Source: Hyparrhenia diplandra (lineage: Eukaryota; Streptophyta; Magnoliopsida; Poales; Poaceae). From it: a stretch of 64,000 nucleotides of DNA. Of the stretch, positions 56,192-64,000 are shown in pieces. The notes under the pieces were generated by a model. The model did no database searches and was not told where the DNA came from. It worked only from the letters and a program-made list of their open reading frames with translations. The stretch is from positions 682,001 to 746,000 of the forward strand of contig JADLZK010001932.1 of the NCBI GenBank assembly GCA_015847255.1. Reading direction: 5' to 3'. A program made the translations under genes and the position numbers. Position 1 is the first letter of the stretch. Each line of letters begins with the position of its first letter.

Positions 56192-59100
56192 ATGCGTCAC
56201 ATTTGGGAGAAATTCCGAGCGGCGCTGGGCATATCCGGGGAAAACCACCGCACGCCCCCAACCCTTTCCGCCCCGGATGACGCCGCCGCCGGTGACGAAG
56301 GCAGCGTCGGCGACCTCCTCAGCGCGCTCCCCGACGACCTCCTCCTCCTCGTCCTCCTCCACCTCCCGTCCGCCGCGGACGCCGCGCGGACCTGCGTCCC
56401 TCCCCGCCGCTGGAGACATGTCTGGACGCAGCTCCCGGAACTGCGGTTCCCGCTCCCCGCCGAACCGGACCTTGCGCTGCCCTCGCCGGTCGCCGCGTGC
56501 GCGGCGCTCGCCCTCCATGCCGCCCCCTCTCTCCGGTCGCTGAGCGTCGTCGCCAACGACGCCGACCCGAGGGAGGTGGCCGAAGTGCTCCGCCTCGCCG
56601 CGCCCCCGCCTCGCCAGCGAGCTCTTCTTCGAAAACGTGGTGCCAGAGGATCGCAAGGATGGGGAGGTGGCCGAGGCCGAAGTTGAGCTGCCATGCTTCG
56701 ACAGGGCTGAAGAGCTTACCCCTCCGCCTGGGCTACCTTCGTCTCGTGCTGCCTCCGTCCGCCGTGTTCACCAAGCTCACCGTGGTGGACATGGCCTACG
56801 TTCGGTTCTCAGGTGCCTGCGACATCGGCGACGCCTTCTCATTCACTCGTTGCCCTTCGCTGCGACGGCTGTGTCTCTTCGACACTCAAGGGGTGTCCAA
56901 ACTCGCTATCTGCTCAGGCTCTCTTAGAAGTTTGTGTTTGCATACTGTGGACGGGTTGCAGCTGCTCCATGTCGTGTCTCCAATGCTTGATGACTTGCGA
57001 ATCTTTCAATGCTTCTATGAGAGGCAACCAGTGGTTGACATCGTTGCTCCTAAACTGGAAGCGATCGATTGGGTTGATACATATGATCCAAGCTCGGTCC
57101 AGCTTGGTGAGCTGGCACACCTGCAGACACTGTCAACCTTATGCTTTGCAGATGCATTGCCTGAGATGCATCAGTACAATTGGGGCATTGTGATGTTATT
57201 GCGGCGCTTTTCAAGATCCCTGATCTTTTCATTAGGATCATATATCAAAATGTGAGTAACTGAGTATACTATATACGTCCTGTTATAACACATTTGAAAC
57301 ATTTGTTTATATTTATTTAAATATTACTATAATTACAAGTCACTATAGGAAAAAACTACTTTGGAGTACTAGTCGTTATTAGATATTGTGGTAGTCAAAC
57401 AACTGACTGTCAATAAAATGACTGGTGATTTGGTGAACTTACCAGCTGTAGGTACACTTTACAGCTACCTATATTGTAACCCTTGACCATACATACATGG
57501 GCATGAATGCAAGCATCTGATGTATGCATGACTATTTGATCTGGCAAGGCAAACAAAAGAATTGGGGGATTTTGGATCCCACCTCAAGCCAAAGGGCCTG
57601 AAGCTACAAGACTGTCCCATTCTTTTTAGCTAATTTATAGAACAGAAAAAAAGGAACAAGCTGTATAACTGTCATTGAATTTAAAACTTTACCAGGATTA
57701 GTAGTTGAGAAGACTAAGCCCAACCCATTCTTATATGAAATTCTTGCTCAATTTCTTTTTTCTGAACTCTCACATTCATAGGATTATTGAGGATATTAAT
57801 GTTTAGTCCTTTTTTTTTATATATTAAATATAATGTACCTTGGCACCTTCCTGAATGATTGTATTACCTCAACCGCTTTTTATCAGTTGTTCCCATAGAT
57901 CAGTGGTATAGTTGTAATATTCGGTCAAGGACATGAATTCTGGAGTGGATGGTAGTTTATTATGTGGGTCAACTCTGTTAAGGCCCAAAGTGGCTGAGTA
58001 TATAGTTATCAAGAACTAGCTGTGATTATTTACCAGAGGCATCATCTGTGTCATTCTGCAAAACAAGTCTGAAGTAGTTTCGCTGCGTTTTGTAACAGTC
58101 ATTCGTTGCGAGAAAATCATTTATTCTAGACAGTTATATATTTCTTGCCTTATGAAATTTTATGGTGGCCATTTATGAATTTGCAGGAGATGGTTTACTA
58201 CCAGTACTTGTTGGAAGCCCTAACCTAGCTATCGGTTGAGAACTTAGACCTGCAGTTAGTAACATTTGGACATGCTGTTATCTCTTGTGTATTCCATCTC
58301 CTCAAGATTTCCACCAGTATAAGAGGGTTGTTTCTGCATATAAGTGAAGCCATCCAGGTATGCTTCACTTTATCAGCTATCAAATACTTTGGGTGCTTGT
58401 GAGGCGGTGCAAGATTTCATTTGGTGAAGTGATGCTTGATCAATTGTGATACTTCAGGAGGCAGTTTGTTACACATAGACATAGTTTCTATTTTTTTCTT
58501 CATGGTTTGTTTCTAGTGGATATAGCTGTATGGATATACTCTGCAGCCGTGCATTAGTCCAAAAAAAAATACACCGGAAAACTGCAACTCTACTTTGGGT
58601 CCTATTTAATTGCCAGTGTAGATGTTGCTCACTGGCATCAGGTTTCAAACTGATGGTATATTTTACGGTCTAGTATTTAAGCTGATGGTACTTCTCATGG
58701 GTGCCATGCTAAAGGCTCTGTTGAAACCCTAAGAAGCAAAATTCATCAATTATACACTATTTTCAATTGGCATATGTTTGTGTAATTTTGTGGAAAATTT
58801 GTTTTCTGCAATTCACTCTGCGTGGTATGAATTCATTGCTGCAATCGGATAATACCTAAGGATATCCCATTCTTATGCAAATTTGTTGTATGTTGTTCAG
58901 ACTGCCTCTTGCTAAATGACCGTAAATAGAAATGATTTCTTCTTTCTTATGCTTTTCTTATTATCAATGGCCATTGCAAAAGTTTGTTGAGAAGTTTGCC
59001 CATCTTATGTCTATGCTCCTCATCTCAGGAACAAACTGCTTGCTCGCCGGATTGTATTTGTCATCAGCCACAAGACTGGAAAACTGAGGAGCTCTGCTTG

Positions 59101-59340
59101 AATTCTCTCCAAGACTTGCATATTTGTGGATTGAGCGGTGCAGATCATGATTTTGCATTTGTGAAACGATTATTGGGATGGACACCAGTGCTCAAAACAG
59201 TTACTATAATTTTTGATCCTTTAGCCACTGTCGATGAAGAGCTTTGGAAGGAGCTACATGACCTCTCTAGGCCAGAGACTTGCATTAAGTTTTACCGATC
59301 CTGTGATGAGGATAAGGTACCAGAGGCTACGGGAGCTTAA
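56192..59340 (+). CDS. F-box/LRR/FBD protein, copy 2 (frameshifts and one stop)
   Basis: Best-preserved copy. Exon 1 56192-57251: MRHIWEKFRAALGI, F-box LLSALPDDLLLLVLLHLPSAA at residues 43-65, RRWRHVWTQLPELRF, then the LRR part (LRLGYLRLVLPP, CPSLRRLCLFDTQG, QPVVDIVAPKLEAI). Exon 2 58187-58357: MVYYQYLLEAL. Exon 3 59029-59340: CHQPQDWKTEELCLNSL and the FBD motif DLHICGLSGADHDFAFVKRLLGWTP, ending VPEATGA. Frame breaks are in homopolymers: C5 at 56603-56607, C4 at 56719-56722 and T4 at 57208-57211. In addition TAG at 58226-58228 replaces the TTG of copy 1, a substitution that indel error cannot explain. So this copy may be a real pseudogene, or that base is also wrong. Role inferred: SCF substrate adaptor. 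Confidence 0.75.
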
Positions 59341-60078
59341 AGGGATGTGTCTTGCTGAGTAGGAGCCATGGCTGTAGCATAGTAGGTATCCAACTGCTTT
59401 GCCTGTGCTCAAGTGTGGCCGTGACCAGTGTGCAGTCATGCAAGTATGATAAAACAAAGCTTCCCTATGATATGCACTAATTGCTACTTTGCTGGTGTGA
59501 TTTGTTAGGTCTGTGATTGCATTTGCTAATTTGGCCTTAGTAATCAGGGATTGACTTCTGTTAAGTGCTTCAAGTGGATCTTATCGCGGTTTCGTGAATT
59601 CTGGAGCTACCAGGCTACTCGTCTAGGATGTTTGTATGGATACTGTGTTGCACTGAAGAGTTGTTATTGGACTCCTGAATGAATGAAACATGATTTGTTT
59701 GTTTGTTACTAGCATAACAAGCTTATTCAATTGCTGAAATACTGCATTCAGTAATTGCTACGTTCTTGATGTGTGTGCGCCTTGTTTAGGCTGTGAATGC
59801 ATTTACTAATTCTTCATCTGTAACGTTATCAGTGATTAGCCTCTGATTGAGAGCTAGCCCCGAGCCTGTTGTGTTTGTGGGAAAAAAACGGATTCCCATT
59901 AAGATTGGCTTTATAAATTGGTACACATAAATTATTATAAAAAAGATCTTCAAAATAATACAATTGGGGTTAGGTTTTGTTTTTGTCTTGTCACGTGGAA
60001 CACGTTAGTGTAGATGGAATTGAAATTGGATACAAAAGAAAGTTTTTTTTTTTTTTTCATCAGTACGTTCAAATGTTA
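59341..60078. other. 3' UTR of copy 2 and intergenic space
   Basis: 59341-59700 is the intact 3' flank used as the empty site for the element at 47173. 59700-60078 is AT-rich with a T-run at 60043-60057 and no gene. Confidence 0.5.
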
Positions 60079-60201
60079 CTCCCCGTAATTTGGAACGCTT
60101 TAATTTTTTAGTTTATCCATCTACAATAATATGTCTAAGCTACATAACTAAATAGATGCTTCAAAAAAGTGAAAGCGACTTATAATTGAAAACGGAGGGA
60201 G
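60079..60201. mobile_element. Stowaway MITE, 123 bp
   Basis: Starts CTCCCCGTAATTTGGAACG and ends TTGAAAACGGAGGGAG, with TA on both sides (60077-60078 and 60202-60203). Typical, slightly diverged Stowaway ends, about 370 bp upstream of the CYP710A start codon. Confidence 0.85.
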
Positions 60202-60417
60202 TATATGATTTTAAAATAAATGTTTAATTTTTTTCCTCGCTTGACACATAATTTATTTTTTGGCTCGTTCGCAAGCTACAGCGTGCGTTGTGTGAAAATG
60301 CAAAACAGTTGAGATTCTTTTTTCCAAAAAGGAAAATTTTACACGTGTCTGGAAATCGTTGGCAAGCAACTCGCGTCGAATGGGATGAACGCTCGCTGAA
60401 TGCTCACGTCGCGTCGC

Positions 60418-60427
60418 ATAAATATAG
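60418..60427 (+). promoter_or_regulatory. Candidate TATA box of CYP710A
   Basis: ATAAATATAG lies about 145 bp before the ATG at 60571, a plausible distance for a plant core promoter with a short leader. No other strong TATA-like sequence is nearby. Unconfirmed. Confidence 0.45.
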
Positions 60428-60570
60428 AGTACGTACCCTGTACCTTTTTGGAACACCATCCTCGGGTCAAAGGAGATCGAGGAAGAGGTGACGAGCTCGA
60501 GCTCCACACGAGCCGCGTAGCAGCGGCAAGGACAGCGTTCCGCGTGGTTGGTCGCGGCCGGAGGCGAGCA

Positions 60571-62115
60571 ATGGCGGCGGCGGAGTCTCTGTCCGTGCCC
60601 GTGTCCGGTTCCTTGGACCTCCGCGCGGCGGCGCCGTTCCTGGTTGCCGCGGTGGCCCTCTACTTCCTGGTGGAGCAGCTGTCGTACCACCGGAAAAGGG
60701 GCGGCTGCCGGGCCCGCCGCTCGTCGTGCCGTTCCTCGGCAGTTTGGTGCACATGATCCGCGACCCGGCGGCGTTCTGGGACGCGCAGGCGGCGCGCGCC
60801 AAGCATTCCGGCGTGGGCCTCGCCGCCGACTTCCTGGTCGGGCGGTTCTGTGTGTTCATCCGCGACACGGAGCTGTCCCACCGCGTGCTGGCCAACGTCC
60901 GCCCCGACGCGTTCCACTTCATCGGCCACCCTTTCGGGAAGAAGCTCTTCGGCGACCACAACCTCATCTACATGTTTGGCGACGACCACAGGGACCTGTG
61001 CCGGCGGATCGCGCCCAACTTCACCCCGCGCGCGCTGTCCACCTACGCCGCGCTCCAGCAGCGCGTCATCCTGGCGCACCTCCGCCGCTGGCTCGACGCC
61101 GCCGAGGGCGGCAGCAGGGCGGTCCCCATCCGCGTGCCCTGCCGCGACATGAACCTGAGACCTCGCAGGCGGTGTTCGCGGGGCGGTACCTCACCGGAGA
61201 GGATGCCCGGCGGCGGTTCGCGCGGGACTACAACCTGTTCAACGTCGGGCTCATGGCGCTGCCCGTGGACCTTCCCGGGTTCGCGTTCCGGGCGCGAGGC
61301 AGGGCGTGGCGCGGCTGGTTGCCACGCTGGGCGAGTGCGCGCGGCAGAGCAAGGCGCGGATGCGCGCCGGCGGCGAGCCCGAGTGCCTGGTGGACTACTG
61401 GATGCAGGACACGCTGCGCGAGATGGACGAGGCGGCGGCGGCGGGGCGCCTGCCGCCCGCGCACACGGCCGACGAGGAGATCGGCGGGTTCCTGTTCGAC
61501 TTCCTGTTCGCGGCGCAGGACGCGTCCACCTCGTCCCTCTGCTGGGCGGTGTCGGCGCTCGACGCCCACCCGGAGGTTCTCGCCCGCGTGCGCGCCGAGG
61601 TGTCGGCCGTCTGGTCCCCGGACTCCGGCGAGCCGATGACGGCGGAGATGGTCCAAGGGATGCGGTACACCCAGGCGGTGGCGCGCGAGGTGATCCGGTA
61701 CCGCCCGCCGGCGACGATGGTGCCGCACATCGCCTGCGAGCCGTTCCAGCTGACGGAGTGGTACACGGTGCCCAAGGGCGCCATGGTGTTCCCGTCCTTG
61801 TACGAGTCGTCGTTCCAGGGGTTCACGGAGGCGGAGGCGTTCGACCCGGAGCGCTTCTTTTCGGAGAGCCGGCGGGAGGACGTGGCGTACAAGCGCAACT
61901 TCCTGGCCTTCGGCGCCGGCGCGCACCAGTGCGTGGGGCAGCGGTACGCGCTCAACCACCTCGTCCTTTTCATGGCGCTCTTCGTGACGGTGGTGGACTT
62001 CCGGCGGGAGAGGACGCCGGGGTGCGACGATCCGGTGTACATGCCCACCATCGTGCCCAAGGACGGCTGCACCGTGTACCTCAAGCAGCGCTGCGCCAAG
62101 TTCCCATCTTTCTGA
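60571..62115 (+). CDS. CYP710A: Cytochrome P450 CYP710A, sterol C-22 desaturase (frameshifted)
   Basis: Converts beta-sitosterol to stigmasterol by C-22 desaturation in the ER. Intronless, about 515 residues, near the family's usual 500. An N-terminal anchor (AAAPFLVAAVALYFLVEQL) is followed by the proline-rich hinge, hidden by a shift. Next come RDTELSHRVLANVRPDAFH, GHPFGKKLFGDHNLIYMFG and NFTPRALSTYAALQQ, nearly the CYP710A consensus. The I-helix AAQDASTSS, ExxR in EVIRYRPPATMVPH, FDPERF, and haem loop FGAGAHQCVG are all present. The frame breaks three times, each where one G is missing: GGGG at 60698-60701 (hinge), G at 61157 (NLETSQ) and near 61295. No stop substitutions are seen, so the gene is probably intact in the plant. 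The whole-protein pattern points to CYP710A rather than CYP51. Confidence 0.92.
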
Positions 62116-62244
62116 AGAATTCTGAGCTGGTCGGTGCCTGCCTAGCTGCCTCTAGGGTTAGCTTCACTTCTCTCTCCAACGAACAATTACCTTGAATAAA
62201 TCTGAGACAAGAGCAGATATTACCTTGAATAAACCTGAGACAAG

Positions 62245-62661
62245 TGTTGGTGCTGATCGCCTAGATTGGATCGTTCCCGGTGATCTAGAACACGGCTCGC
62301 GCTCTCTGGCTCGCTCGATGTCGCTCACACGAATGAACACGATGAGCACAGATTGAATTAGCCGCTAAGGCGCAGCCCGACCATGACATCTTGACTCTTT
62401 ATTTATAGACCGGTTTACAACAACCAGCCGGGATCCCCGCCATGCCCGCTCACACCGCGCGCCGCGCCCGTCTATGCACGAGAACGTTTCATGCGTGGCT
62501 TGGCGAGATCATACTCTAGGCCTCATCATCGTGAACGCCAGCACGAGTCCGGTCCTTTACAATGCATCAACTGAACTAACTAACTTAGCTATTACATGGA
62601 GATATTGATCATGCAACTAACTTAACTAACATGATAACTATGCACAGGATTAGCTTCTACA
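62245..62661 (-). mobile_element. 3' LTR of Ty1-copia element
   Basis: On the minus strand the LTR starts TGTAGAAGC at 62661, right after the polypurine tract GGATTAGGGGTGAAA (62662-62676). It contains a TATA-like TATAAATAAAG near 62395-62405 and probably ends ACCAACA at 62245. The left flank has a 33-bp tandem repeat ('attaccttgaataaa', 62187 and 62219). The other LTR is outside the window, so ends are not cross-checked. Confidence 0.65.
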
Positions 62662-64000
62662 TTTCACCCCTAATCCTGCTGCACTTGAACCACCCCCAGC
62701 TTGTGCGCAGCTCCACAACCCGACACGCCCGAGCACCTTTGTCGATATGTCTGCCAATTGTTCAGCTGTGCCAACATGGTCGATCTCGACTTCACCTCTC
62801 TCAACACAATCACGGATGAAGTGATACCGTGTATCAATGTGCTTGCTTCGGTCATGATAGAATGGATTCTTACTCAACGCTATAGCAGCCTGATTCAGCT
62901 TGACCTTTGACGTTTGAATCCCGAGCAATCCACCCAGAAGCCTGCTCAGCCAAATGCCCTAAGACACTGCATTTGCACGGCAATATATTACGCCTCGCAC
63001 GACAATATATAAGGCCACAACTCTTTGCTTCTAAGAACACCAAGTCACGGGCTTGATCCAAACAAGAACACCGAGCCACTTGTACTCTTTCCGGGTCATC
63101 AACATCGTCGGCCGGATCACTATCATCATCGCCGCCGGTCACCCTTTGTTTCGGACACGCTTCGGCTTCTCATATCTCGCAGCCATAATTCACGAGTTCT
63201 TGCTAAATATCTCGGGATCTGTTTGACTGCTGCCCAATGACTCCCTCTTGGATCCTCCATATATCTACTCACAATCCCAACCGAATAAGCAATATCTCGG
63301 TCTTGTATTCACCGGGTATCTCAAAGCGCCAACGACATACAGTATTTTGTCTTGTCGATCAAGGTGACGTGTCATTCTTAGTCGACCTCAATCGTTTCTC
63401 CATGGGCACATGACATGATTGCATCCCTATCATACCAGCTTGCTCCGGGATTCTTTCTATATATGAGCTCGACAAAGTGTTATCACACCTTCCATCCGTG
63501 TCACTTGGATCCCAAGATAGTAGCTTAGCAGTCCCAAATCACTCATCTTTGAAACTCTTCATCATCTCCCTCTTGAAAGCTTCTATATCTTCAAGGCTTG
63601 GACCGTTGATGATTAAATCATCTACATACACCCCCACCGGGGAGATACCCTTCACTATGTAACCTCCTATAAACCGCATGTTCCAGTTGGGTTCTTTTCA
63701 AAACCGAAGCTTGAGCGGCTCCCCTGTCCAAGCTCTTGGAGCGACGAAGGCCATACAACGCTTTCTTCACTTTTAAGTACTCTTCCACCGCGCCTTTAGC
63801 TACAAAGCCGGGGAGGTTGTTGCACATACACCTCCTCAATTAACTCACCATTTAGGAAGGCCAATTTCACATCCATATGATGTATTTCCCAACCTTTCTC
63901 GAGCAGCTAATGCTATCATGAGTCTCAAGGTCTCAATCTCGCAGCGGGAGCATAGACTTCTTCAAAATCCACCCCCTCTCGTTGTGCATACCCTTTAGCA
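62662..64000 (-). mobile_element. Ty1-copia pol (reverse transcriptase and RNase H), runs off window
   Basis: Reading from the right edge on the minus strand, in several frames: GVDFEEVYAPA-type sequence, the RT block with HHMDVKLAFLNGEL and PPGFV, VKKALYGL, then VYVDDLII (YVDD box). Near 62870-62700 the RNase H end reads NPFYHDRSKHIDTRYHFIRD and ADISTKVLG, the diagnostic copia C-terminus. Frameshifts and stops interrupt the frame, by decay or by the indel errors seen elsewhere. The 5' part lies beyond 64000. Confidence 0.85.

Noticed and set aside
60467..62099. Minus-strand frames opposite CYP710A
   Set aside because: Arg/His/Pro-rich antisense shadows of a GC-rich gene whose plus strand carries all P450 motifs.
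1..64000. CRISPR arrays, operons, phage or other prokaryotic systems
   Set aside because: Introns, plant transposons and plant protein families throughout; no regularly spaced short repeats or prokaryotic gene organisation.

Overview
The window is nuclear DNA from a grass (Poaceae), probably a panicoid. The evidence is multi-exon genes with GT-AG introns, GC-rich first exons, several Stowaway and Tourist-like MITEs, SIRE/Maximus and Tekay-type LTR sequence, Helitrons, and grass F-box/FBD families. I see no rRNA or tRNA gene, CRISPR array or prokaryotic feature. The organism is inferred from gene structure and repeats only.

Layout. 1-1.95 kb is the 3' end of a SIRE-like copia element. 2-4.7 kb holds a decayed CCHC/DUF4283 gene on the minus strand. 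5.5-9.7 kb is a tandem segmental duplication: the right copy belongs to a flavin monooxygenase gene (FMO GS-OX-like, minus, 9.4-11.1 kb) and the left copy is a fragment split by MITE and Helitron sequence. 14.1-27.6 kb is a 27-exon gene for plant tRNA ligase (RNL), minus strand. 28-32 kb is repeat-rich (Stowaway, two Helitron-like units). 32.8-38.65 kb is a two-exon F-box gene whose single intron holds a 3.9-kb solo LTR. 39-43.4 kb holds a CACTA element, a TTA-flanked PIF/Harbinger-like element and a poly(A)-ended retroposon. 43.6-59.3 kb is a cluster of F-box/LRR/FBD genes: two three-exon copies, one truncated copy and one copy reduced to its two ends. A different F-box gene lies between them. 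60.5-62.1 kb is an intronless CYP710A (sterol C-22 desaturase), followed by a minus-strand Ty1-copia element that runs off the window.

Two observations dominate. First, nearly every conserved gene (FMO, RNL, three F-box loci, CYP710A) is interrupted by single-base insertions or deletions, mostly in homopolymer runs, while splice sites and catalytic motifs are intact. That is the signature of residual assembly error rather than six independent pseudogenes, and protein predictions here need correction first. Second, the internal duplications supply paralogous empty sites. These prove the exact borders of a 1.6-kb Helitron, a 981-bp TTA-flanked gene-carrying element, a 168-bp hAT-like element and a 291-bp MITE.

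The genes do not form a pathway. RNL (tRNA splicing and the unfolded-protein response), CYP710A (stigmasterol synthesis), FMO (S- or N-oxygenation) and F-box proteins (SCF ubiquitin ligase adaptors) are neighbours by position only. I found no convincing new multi-gene system; the novelty is in the mobile-element biology and the history of the F-box cluster.
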